Assembly: GCA_016192705.1 (NCBI GenBank)
Contig: JACPTQ010000057.1
Span: forward strand, 1 to 36,459
Direction of reading: 5' to 3'
Source: Deltaproteobacteria bacterium
GTDB taxonomy: Bacteria > Myxococcota > JACPTQ01
Length of the DNA: 36,459 nucleotides
Shown here: piece after piece, positions 18,787 through 26,896 of the stretch
Layout of the letters: each line of letters starts with the position of its first letter
How positions within the stretch are numbered: the stretch's first letter is position 1
The notes under the pieces: model-generated
The model's database searches: none
Seen by the model: the letters and a program-made list of their open reading frames with translations, nothing else
Told to the model about the DNA's origin: nothing
Translations under genes and position numbers: made by a program

Positions 18787-18792
18787 TAGAAT
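18787..18792 (+). promoter_or_regulatory. Candidate -10 element upstream of the hybrid kinase
   Basis: The 18722-18871 gap holds the sequence CATAGAATAAAATTGG with a TAGAAT hexamer 79 nt before the kinase start. A very similar TAGAATAA lies at 174-181, 72 nt before the first gene of the MoxR/VWA operon. Neither has a good TTGACA-like box at 16-18 nt, so this is only a weak promoter candidate. Confidence 0.22.
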
Positions 18793-18871
18793 AAAATTGG
18801 TTCGCAAATGCGATTCGAGCCCGTTCGACGGCGAAAACCGTAAAGGCCGAATCGCTGGGGGGTGAACGCGA

Positions 18872-21800
18872 ATGCCGACCGCTGGAGAGTACGGTCGCGT
18901 CTTCGGTGAACGATTCCAAACCGTCGCCATGATTAAGGGCGGCGGCCCGGTGTCTGTCTACGTCGGCAAAGAGTTGGCGTCTGGCGCCGACGTGGTCGTC
19001 AAAACGGTCGCTCTCTCGCAACTCCAAAGCGCCCGTTCGCGGCGACTGCTTCACGAAGCCGCCCTTCTCGCCACCATTCGAAGCCCCCACATCGCACCCC
19101 TTCTTGCGTACGGCCGCGATCGCGAGTCGCTCTACCTTGTAACCCCGCGAATCCCAGGAATCTCCCTCGCGGATCGCATCGGCTTTGGCCCGCTCTCGGT
19201 CCCGGAAGTTGTCGCCGTCGCGCGTTCACTTTGCGAGGCGCTGCGCTCCGTCCACGACCAGGGTGTTGTCCACCGCGATCTCAAACCCTCCAACATCATC
19301 GTGAACAAAACCGCGCCCATCCAAGGATCGACGCTCATCGACTTTGGGTTGGCAACAAACCTCCTCCAGCAACACGAAGCGCGCGAAGAGCCCGTCGGGA
19401 CCGTACGGTATATGGCGCCGGAGGTCGCGGGGCTTATTCCACGCGCTGTCGATGCCCGCGCGGACCTCTATGCGCTCGGCATCGTCCTCTTCGAGTGCGT
19501 GACGGGTCATCCCCCGTTCGCCGCGACAACCGTCAACGACCTCCTTCGAAAACACGCAAGCGCCGATGTTCCGCCGATCGAGTCGCCCAACGAGCCGATT
19601 CCGTCTGCGCTCTCTGAGATCATCCGGCGTCTTCTTCGCAAGGACCCGTGTGATCGATATCAGAGTGCGGATGCGGTCACTTACGACCTTGAACAGCTGG
19701 CCGCGCGACTCGCAGCCGGCGAAAGGGAACCCGCTCTTGTCATCGGAACGCGCGATCGCCGCACAACTCTCGCTGAGCCGGCCTTCGTCGGGCGCAGCGA
19801 TTCGCTATCGGCCCTCGCCGATGCGTTGGCAGAAGCCGAGGCGGGCCGAGCGGCCCTCGTTTTTGTTGAGGGCGAATCGGGCTCGGGGAAGTCGCGCCTT
19901 CTGCACGAGTTCTCGCGCCATCCCTCAACTCAACGCGCCGTAACGTTTTGGGGCCAAGGTGTCGACCAGTCCGCCGCGCGTCCGTACCAGCTCCTTGACG
20001 GCGTCATCTCGGGAATCACATCGACGCTCTGCGACGACGGCGATTTCGCGCATCATGTGGCGGTGGCACTGGGCGAAGACGCGGCGCCTGTCGTCGCGGC
20101 GTTCCCGGAGTTGGCCGCGCCGCTTGCACAGGACTCTTCACCCGACGCCACCCCGGAAGCGTTCGGCGAAGCGCGCACCACCGGGGCACTCGTCAAGTTG
20201 CTCGACGCACTCGGACGACCCGACGAACCCGCCATCGTTTTTGTCGATGACGCGCAGTGGGGTGATTCTCAGTCGTTCGGACTTCTTCGCGCGTGGCATG
20301 AGCGCGCACCACAACAAAGTCGCGTTATGATCGTCGTCGCGTATCGCACCGAAGAAGTTCCCGCGGACCATGCTCTCCGTGAAATGGAGTCGGCGACACG
20401 GCTCTGTGTCGCGCGCCTCTCCGCAAACGACACCAAGGTCCTGGTGGTTTCAATGGCTGGGCCCGTGCCGGACGAGGCGCTGTCGTTCGTCGCCGACCTG
20501 TCGGAGGGGAACCCGTTTTTTGCGGTCGCCCTTGTCGGCGGCCTTGTCGAGAGTGGAGCGCTCTACAAAACCCCGGCCGGCTGGTCGATCGACGCGGCCG
20601 CTTTCAAGGAATCGCGAACGTCACGACGCGCGGCGGCCTTTTTGCGGCGGCGACTCGAGCACCTGGGCGATGATCTCGTTGAGACCATCAGCTTGGCTGC
20701 GGTCCTCGGAAAAACATTTTCGATCGATCACGTCGCGGAGCTCGGCGCTCTTCCGCGTCGAGAGGTCGTGGCCCGCATCGAGAATTGCCGGCGCCGTCAC
20801 ATCGTCTGGCGCGACCGCGCTGTGCCGACGCGTTTCACGTTCGCACACGACAAAATTCGCGAAGCGCTCCTCGAGCGAATGCCGCCAAGAACGCGAACCA
20901 ACATCCATCGACGCGCCGCTCTGCAGCTCACCTTCGCCGAATCGGACCGCGATTTTGAGCTCGCGTATCATTGGTATAGCGCGGGCGAATCGACCAACGC
21001 GCTGCCGTACGCCGTCGCAGCCGCCAAAAAATCGCGCGCGAAATATGCCCTTGAAACCGCTGAGCGCTATTACCGCATGGCCGCCCTTGGCGCCGCCGAT
21101 GCCGATGCGGAAACACAACTTCGCGTAAACGAGGGGCTTGGCGATGTGCTCACACTCCGAGGGCGCTACGACGAAGCGGAGCTTTACCTCAAGACCGCGC
21201 GCACGCTTGCGACGTCGCCTGAAAGTCGCGCACGCTCCGCATTCAAGCTCGGCGACTTGGCGTTCAAGCGCGGTGACGTCAAGCTCTCTGGCGTCGCGCT
21301 CGAATCGGCGCTCGGGGAACTTGGGCGCAGGGTGCCGCGTTCGCCGTTCGCGCTCGCAATCCGCTTCCTCTGGGAGGTCGTCGTACAGACCGCGCACACG
21401 CTCTTTCCGCGATGGTTCGTCGCGCGACGACAACGCAGCGGCGCGAGCCGAGACGTCCTCGCGATGCGCATCTACAGCCGACTTGCGCATGTCTATTGGT
21501 TTCAAAGTGGAAAGGTCGCGTGCCTCTGGTCACACCTTCGTGGCATGAACCTCGCTGAGGTTTACGCGCCGTCGCTTGAGCTCGCGCAATCTTACTCGGA
21601 GCACGCACCCGCGATGACAATGATTCCATGGTTTCGCCGTGGTCGCGCGTACGTCGAACGTTCGTTCTCTATTCGAAAATCCCTCGGAGACGCCTGGGGA
21701 CAGGGGCAGTCGCTCCACTTCAACGGTGTCGTGCTTTACGCTGAGTCGCGCTTTTCGGAGAGCCTCGCAAAATGCACTGAGGCTGCGCGCATCCTCGATC

Positions 21801-23938
21801 GGATGGGCGATCGCTGGGAGGTCAACACGGCGTCGTGGCACATCGCGCTTTGCCACTATCGGATGGGGAATCTGCGCGAAGCGGTTGAAATGGCGCAAAA
21901 AGTCCACGCGGCGGGAAAAGAGATTGGAGACCGCCAAGCCGCTGGGATTGCGCTCGGGATCTGGTCGAAGGCGTCAAACGGCCGCGTGCCGAGGGCGCTC
22001 GTCGCCGCCGAGCTTGCAAAGCCGAGTGACGACGTCCACACGATGGCCGAGCTTCTTCAAGCCGATGCGGTTCGCCTCATCGTCGCCGGAACGCCCGCGA
22101 AGGCCGTCGCGTGTCTCGACCGCGCACAGGCCCTCATCGAAAAAAAGGGGCTAAAGCAGGAATACGTTGCACCGGTCTTGCCATGGCTAGCGACGGCGCT
22201 CAGAAAACTGCTCGAGACGATTCCCGAGTATCAGCCCGAGCTGAAGCGCAAAACGTTAACGCGGGCGTGGAGAATCGCGCGACGGGCGCTCCGGCTCGCC
22301 CAATCGTTTCAAAACAACTTGCCGCACGCGCTCCGAGAGTGCGCCGCCATCGAAGTCCTCAGGGATCACGCGGAGAACGCCGACGAACTGTTCGCCGAGA
22401 GCCGACGGGTCGCAACCGCGCAGGGGGCGCGATACGAACTGGCGCTGACGCGCGCCCTCGAGGCAGATATTTCTGCGTCGCGCGGCGTCCAGGGAGCCGA
22501 CGAGCGACGCCTCCGACGGCGCGCCGAGCTCGAGGAGATGTGGTCCTCGGCAATGCTCGACGTCACCGAAGCCGGCGCGGCCGCCGCCGTCCCAACGATT
22601 TCGCTCACGGACCGATTCGACACGATTGTCGATGCGGGTCGTCGCATCGCTTCGGCCATCACGCGCCCCGCGATCTGGGCCGCCACGCGCGACGCGGCGC
22701 TGCTCCTTCTTCGCGGCGACCACTGCGTCGTCGTCTTCGACAAGCAACCCCGCGACACGAGCGACGATCCACGTTTTGTCCTCGACCGGGTGCTGACGTT
22801 TGGGCCGGACGCCCAAGGGTTCCCGACCCACAGCCAAGCGCTCGTCGACCAAGCGATCGCCGAGCGACGCCCGGTCACACTCACCCACCTCGGCGCAGAG
22901 GCGCTCACCGACAGCGTTGTCTTGTCGCGCGCGCGGTCGGCACTCTGCGCGCCGATCCTCGTTCGCGGCAAAGTCGGCGGCTGCTTTTACGTGACCCATC
23001 GCGAGGTTGAAGCGTTCTTCGGGGCGGAAGAGGAACGGATCGCGGCGTTCATCGCGACGCTTGCAGGGGCCGCGCTCGAAAATGCTGAAGGATTCGCCGA
23101 GCTCGAAGAACTTTATAAGTCGGTTGAGCAGCTTGTCGAAGAACGCACGCGCGAACTGCGGGTCTCAAACCGCGAGCTCGAGGCGAGCTTGAAGAGTTTG
23201 CACGAAACGCAAGAGGAGCTGTTTCATGCGGGAAAACTCGCGGCGGTCGGAACGCTTGTCGCCGGCCTTTCACACGAGCTCAACAACCCGATCGGCATTA
23301 TCCACGGATTCGCGGAAACGCTTCTCAAACAGACGACCGCCGGAACCCCGTTCGCAAAAGGTCTGTCGGCGATCGTTCGCGAGTCGGAGCGATGTGGGGA
23401 TCTCGTGACGGCCCTCCTCAACTATTCGCGGCACGACCGCGTTCGACGAACAGCCGTGTTACCCAAAGACCTCGTCCAGCACGCCAAGCAAATAGCGGCC
23501 GCAGAGGCCAAGAACCGAGGCGTTTCGCTCGTTGTCTCGACGCTTCCCGAAACGCTCCCCGAACTGGAGGTCGTTCCCGCCGAAATCGAATCGGCGATCC
23601 TCAACCTCATTCACAACGCGATCGATGCGAGTCCCCAGGCGGGCGTGGTGGAGGTCGGTGCGCGCGAGTCGGAATGGGAAGGCGCGCGCGGCGTTGAAGT
23701 GAGCGTGTCGGATCGAGGCTCGGGAATTCCGGCCGACGTGCTGCCGCGCATCTTCGAGCCGTTCTTCACGACGAAGCCGGTTGGGAAAGGCACGGGGCTG
23801 GGGCTTAGCCTCACGCACCGCATCGTTGAAGCGCACGAGGGGAATCTGCGCGTCGAAAGTCTTCCGGGGCTTGGCACGAAGTTCTTTATGTGGCTTCCCA
23901 GTGATCGCAAAGGGAACATTAAGAGCAAGGAGTGTTGA
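18872..23938 (+). CDS. Hybrid Ser/Thr kinase - P-loop ATPase - TPR - GAF - histidine kinase
   Basis: A protein of 1688 aa. GGGGGGTG 7-8 nt upstream supports the ATG. The Ser/Thr kinase domain (about 13-280) has the VAIK-type Lys at 44, HRDLKPSN at 134-141, DFGLA at 157-161 and APE at 182-184, so it looks active. A STAND/AAA-type ATPase follows, with Walker A GESGSGKS at 334-341 and a Walker B-like VFVDDAQW near 457-464. Helical repeats resembling TPR fill about 690-1235, GAF about 1249-1411, a coiled coil about 1405-1455, then the histidine kinase: H1468 in GLSHELNNP, N-box NLIHNAIDA near 1577, and G-boxes DRGSGIP and GKGTGLGL. No TM is seen, so it is cytoplasmic. The architecture is that of the HstK-like dual kinases of cyanobacteria and myxobacteria. 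The response regulator starting 2 nt downstream is the likely phosphotransfer partner. Confidence 0.93.
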   Translation: MPTAGEYGRVFGERFQTVAMIKGGGPVSVYVGKELASGADVVVKTVALSQLQSARSRRLLHEAALLATIRSPHIAPLLAYGRDRESLYLVTPRIPGISLADRIGFGPLSVPEVVAVARSLCEALRSVHDQGVVHRDLKPSNIIVNKTAPIQGSTLIDFGLATNLLQQHEAREEPVGTVRYMAPEVAGLIPRAVDARADLYALGIVLFECVTGHPPFAATTVNDLLRKHASADVPPIESPNEPIPSALSEIIRRLLRKDPCDRYQSADAVTYDLEQLAARLAAGEREPALVIGTRDRRTTLAEPAFVGRSDSLSALADALAEAEAGRAALVFVEGESGSGKSRLLHEFSRHPSTQRAVTFWGQGVDQSAARPYQLLDGVISGITSTLCDDGDFAHHVAVALGEDAAPVVAAFPELAAPLAQDSSPDATPEAFGEARTTGALVKLLDALGRPDEPAIVFVDDAQWGDSQSFGLLRAWHERAPQQSRVMIVVAYRTEEVPADHALREMESATRLCVARLSANDTKVLVVSMAGPVPDEALSFVADLSEGNPFFAVALVGGLVESGALYKTPAGWSIDAAAFKESRTSRRAAAFLRRRLEHLGDDLVETISLAAVLGKTFSIDHVAELGALPRREVVARIENCRRRHIVWRDRAVPTRFTFAHDKIREALLERMPPRTRTNIHRRAALQLTFAESDRDFELAYHWYSAGESTNALPYAVAAAKKSRAKYALETAERYYRMAALGAADADAETQLRVNEGLGDVLTLRGRYDEAELYLKTARTLATSPESRARSAFKLGDLAFKRGDVKLSGVALESALGELGRRVPRSPFALAIRFLWEVVVQTAHTLFPRWFVARRQRSGASRDVLAMRIYSRLAHVYWFQSGKVACLWSHLRGMNLAEVYAPSLELAQSYSEHAPAMTMIPWFRRGRAYVERSFSIRKSLGDAWGQGQSLHFNGVVLYAESRFSESLAKCTEAARILDRMGDRWEVNTASWHIALCHYRMGNLREAVEMAQKVHAAGKEIGDRQAAGIALGIWSKASNGRVPRALVAAELAKPSDDVHTMAELLQADAVRLIVAGTPAKAVACLDRAQALIEKKGLKQEYVAPVLPWLATALRKLLETIPEYQPELKRKTLTRAWRIARRALRLAQSFQNNLPHALRECAAIEVLRDHAENADELFAESRRVATAQGARYELALTRALEADISASRGVQGADERRLRRRAELEEMWSSAMLDVTEAGAAAAVPTISLTDRFDTIVDAGRRIASAITRPAIWAATRDAALLLLRGDHCVVVFDKQPRDTSDDPRFVLDRVLTFGPDAQGFPTHSQALVDQAIAERRPVTLTHLGAEALTDSVVLSRARSALCAPILVRGKVGGCFYVTHREVEAFFGAEEERIAAFIATLAGAALENAEGFAELEELYKSVEQLVEERTRELRVSNRELEASLKSLHETQEELFHAGKLAAVGTLVAGLSHELNNPIGIIHGFAETLLKQTTAGTPFAKGLSAIVRESERCGDLVTALLNYSRHDRVRRTAVLPKDLVQHAKQIAAAEAKNRGVSLVVSTLPETLPELEVVPAEIESAILNLIHNAIDASPQAGVVEVGARESEWEGARGVEVSVSDRGSGIPADVLPRIFEPFFTTKPVGKGTGLGLSLTHRIVEAHEGNLRVESLPGLGTKFFMWLPSDRKGNIKSKEC

Positions 23939-23940
23939 AT

Positions 23941-25326
23941 ATGATGGATGAGGCGAAGGCGAGCGTTCTGGTCATCGACGATGAACCGGGGATCCGCGAT
24001 GTGCTGGAGATGGATCTTGAGCTCGAAGGGTACGCGGTGAAGACCGCTGAGAGTGCGTCAATGGCGTTTCGGGCGCTCAAGGATCACCGATTCGATATTG
24101 TGCTGACTGACATTCGAATGCCCGAAACCGACGGGTTCGAGGTGCTTCGTAAGATGAAGGAGTTCGACAACGACCTCGAGGTGATCGTCCTCTCAGGTTA
24201 CATCTCCGAGGAGGCGGAGATCGCGTGCCTCAAGAACGGCGCGTTCGAGTGCGTTCGAAAGCCATACAAGTCGGAGGTGCTCAACATGCACCTCGAGCGG
24301 GCGCTCAAGCGGAGTTACTTGCAGGGGCTCGCGGGACTGAACGAGGCGTCACGAAAGTTGATGTCAACGCTTCATCAGCCCGACCTCATCCGCGTTGTGC
24401 TTGAGCTTGGCCACAAACTGTTTGTCGCGGAGCCCATTCTTCTCATGCTGCGCGGCGCGAACGGCGGCGACTTTGACCGCCACGCTTTCGAGATGTCACC
24501 AGGCGTTTCGGACGACTTCGCGCGCGCGCTCGCACGACGTGCGGAAAACGCGCGGCGCCCCGAGCTCCTTTCGAGCGAGCTCGCGTCTGACGCTGAATGG
24601 GCGGGCTTTGGCGAGGCGGCGAAAATTTCCGCGGCGATTCTGTGTCCGCTGCTCGTCGGCAACCGCTCGCTCGGATCGCTGCTCATTCTCCGGCGTCTGG
24701 ACGAACCACCGTTCCTCGTCGCCGAGTTTCGGCGCGCGGTGAATTTCGCCGCGCATGCGGCGCTCGCGCTCGAAAACGCGCGGCTGTACCAGGTCGTCGA
24801 AGAGATGGCGGTTCGCGATGAACTCACCGGGCTCTTTTCGCGACGCTACCTCCACGAATCGCTCAACCACCAAATCCGGCGGCTGCGCCGAAACCCAGGT
24901 GCGAGCGTTGCGTGCCTCTTCGTCGATCTCGACCACTTCAAGGAGGTCAACGATCGCGTTGGGCATGCCGAGGGCGATGCGCTCCTTTGCGCCACGGCGG
25001 ACGCCATCAAGAGCGCGGTGCGTCAAAGCGACGTCGTCGCGCGCGTCGGCGGCGATGAATTCGTGGTGGTGCTCCCCGACACGAACGAACTCGGCGCAAC
25101 GGTCGTCGGCGAAAAGATTCGACAATCGATCGAGTCGTCGGCCGCTGCGGATGGCACCGCACAAGCTGGGGCGAGGGTCACGGCGAGCGTCGGCGTCGTG
25201 GCGTTGTCGGTAAAAGGGTTCGCGCAAGAAACCGAGGTCTCGGGGTTATCAGCAAACCTTATCGAAAGCGCGGACAAGGCGATGTATCGCGCGAAGCAGT
25301 GCGGGCGAAACCGCGTCAGCAAGTAA
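23941..25326 (+). CDS. REC-GAF-GGDEF response regulator (diguanylate cyclase), copy 1
   Basis: A protein of 461 aa. ATG 23941 is chosen because AAGGAG (23927-23932) lies 8 nt upstream; an earlier GTG (23932) and TTG (23935) overlap that site. REC domain 9-122: acidic D13/D14, phospho-acceptor D57 in LTDIRMP, S85 and K107 of KPYKS. A GAF-like domain spans about 130-290. The GGDEF domain starts at RDELTGLFSRR (about 292), with an intact GGDEF at 370-374 and a canonical inhibitory site RQSD at 361-364, exactly five residues before it. It should make cyclic di-GMP under REC control with product feedback. It starts 2 nt after the hybrid kinase stop, so the pair is probably one operon. Copy 2 follows. 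Confidence 0.94.
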   Translation: MMDEAKASVLVIDDEPGIRDVLEMDLELEGYAVKTAESASMAFRALKDHRFDIVLTDIRMPETDGFEVLRKMKEFDNDLEVIVLSGYISEEAEIACLKNGAFECVRKPYKSEVLNMHLERALKRSYLQGLAGLNEASRKLMSTLHQPDLIRVVLELGHKLFVAEPILLMLRGANGGDFDRHAFEMSPGVSDDFARALARRAENARRPELLSSELASDAEWAGFGEAAKISAAILCPLLVGNRSLGSLLILRRLDEPPFLVAEFRRAVNFAAHAALALENARLYQVVEEMAVRDELTGLFSRRYLHESLNHQIRRLRRNPGASVACLFVDLDHFKEVNDRVGHAEGDALLCATADAIKSAVRQSDVVARVGGDEFVVVLPDTNELGATVVGEKIRQSIESSAAADGTAQAGARVTASVGVVALSVKGFAQETEVSGLSANLIESADKAMYRAKQCGRNRVSK

Positions 25327-25352
25327 TCTTGGCGAATATGTGGCCATACAGC

Positions 25353-25397
25353 TTGACTTGACGCATAGGGTCGACTTAGCACATAAAACCGACTAAG
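25353..25397 (+). promoter_or_regulatory. Possible promoter/operator between the two GGDEF genes
   Basis: The 124-nt gap holds overlapping TTGACT (25353-25358) and TTGACG (25358-25363). The second is 18 nt before CATAAA (25382-25387), a fair -35/-10 pair. CGACTTAG (25372-25379) and CGACTAAG (25390-25397) flank the putative -10 and contain the inverted pair CTTAG/CTAAG. This would allow the second gene to be expressed apart from the kinase operon. No experimental support exists in the sequence itself. Confidence 0.35.
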
Positions 25398-25450
25398 AAG
25401 TTTTGTGCGTAGCGGGGATTGATTTAGCTGTCAACGAAGAGGGGGCTGCG

Positions 25451-26836
25451 GTGTTGGAAAAAGTAAAAGCGAATGTGCTCGTCATTGACGATGAGCCGGT
25501 GATTCGCGACATCCTCGAAATGGAACTGGAGCTTGGTGGATACACCGTTACGACCGTCGAGAGCGCGGAAAGGGCGTTTCGGGAGCTCAAGGATCATCGA
25601 TTCGACCTCGTTCTGACCGACATTCGAATGCCGGGGACAGACGGGATCGAAGTGCTCCGAAAAATGAAAGAATTCGACAACGACCTCGAGGTGATCGTCG
25701 TTTCCGGCTACATCTCGGACGAAGCCGAAGTCGCGTGCCTCAAGAACGGCGCGTTCGAGTGCGTGCGGAAACCGTATAAGTCAGAAGTGCTCAACATTCA
25801 CCTCGAGCGTGCCCTCAACAAAAGATTCTTGCGAGGATTCGCAAGGCTCAACGACGCCTCGCAAAAGCTCACCTCAACGCTGAACCAGCCGGATCTCATC
25901 CGCTCCGTGCTCGAAGAGTGCCACAAACTGTTTGCCGCAGAGCCGGTCATTCTCATGATCCGTGAACCAAATGGCGGCGGCTTGAAGCGTCACGCGTTCG
26001 AAATGTCGCCGGGGATTTCGGACACCTTCGTGCTCACCCTCGCGAATCGTGTGGAGGAGACCCATAGACCGATTATTCTCACCGGGGATCTCGCGGCGGA
26101 CGAACAGCTTCGCGGGTTCGCTGAGACGACGACGCTCGGGGGAGCGATCGTCTGCCCGCTGCATATTGGCGAACGCGCGCTCGGCTCGCTCCTCGTCTTT
26201 CGACACCGGAAGGAGCCGCTGTTTCGTGCGTCCGATTTTCGGCGTGCCGTCAACATCGCGTCGCACGTTTCGCTCGCACTCGAAAACGCACGCCTCTATC
26301 GGGTGATCGAGGAGATGGCGATCCGCGATGGTCTGACGGGCCTTTTCTCGCGGCGGTACTTGCACGAATCGATGAACCACCAGATTCGGCGCCTCCGACG
26401 CAACACCGGCGCCAGCATCGCGTGCATCTTCATCGACCTCGATACGTTCAAGAATGTGAACGATCGATGGGGGCATTCAGCGGGGGACGCGGTTCTGCGC
26501 ACGGTCGCATCGGACATTCAGAACGCCGTGCGACATACCGATATCGTTGCGCGTGCGGGCGGCGATGAGTTTGTCGTGATGCTCCCCGACACAAATGAGC
26601 TTGGCGCGACGGTTGTTGCAGAGAAAATTCGGATGTCGATCGAAAATGCGGTGACGCCAACATCGAACAACGAAGCGAGCATGTGCGTCACGGCGAGCGT
26701 TGGCGTCGTGGCGTTGTCGTTCAAGCGGTTTGCGCAAGAGACCGAAGTGACGGGGCTCGCGACGGAGCTTATCGAAAGCGCCGACCAGGCGATGTACCGC
26801 GCGAAGCAGGCGGGGCGAAACCGCGTCAGCACGTGA
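25451..26836 (+). CDS. REC-GAF-GGDEF response regulator (diguanylate cyclase), copy 2
   Basis: A protein of 461 aa from GTG 25451, with GAGGGGG 5-6 nt upstream. This start makes it exactly as long as copy 1 and the two align without gaps; an earlier TTG at 25403 has no good ribosome-binding site. The key residues are at the same positions: D57, K107, RHTD I-site at 361-364 and GGDEF at 370-374. Over residues 44-122, 71 of 79 residues match copy 1. The GAF region and the stretch just after the GGDEF domain's central helices (about 390-405) differ more, so the two may sense different signals. It is a recent tandem duplicate; whether both are phosphorylated by the same upstream kinase is unknown. 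Confidence 0.94.
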   Translation: MLEKVKANVLVIDDEPVIRDILEMELELGGYTVTTVESAERAFRELKDHRFDLVLTDIRMPGTDGIEVLRKMKEFDNDLEVIVVSGYISDEAEVACLKNGAFECVRKPYKSEVLNIHLERALNKRFLRGFARLNDASQKLTSTLNQPDLIRSVLEECHKLFAAEPVILMIREPNGGGLKRHAFEMSPGISDTFVLTLANRVEETHRPIILTGDLAADEQLRGFAETTTLGGAIVCPLHIGERALGSLLVFRHRKEPLFRASDFRRAVNIASHVSLALENARLYRVIEEMAIRDGLTGLFSRRYLHESMNHQIRRLRRNTGASIACIFIDLDTFKNVNDRWGHSAGDAVLRTVASDIQNAVRHTDIVARAGGDEFVVMLPDTNELGATVVAEKIRMSIENAVTPTSNNEASMCVTASVGVVALSFKRFAQETEVTGLATELIESADQAMYRAKQAGRNRVST

Positions 26837-26896
26837 GCCGCGGTCTCGCGACGCGCATTTGATAACGCGGAGGGCGCCGACTACTCTTCTTCGCAA

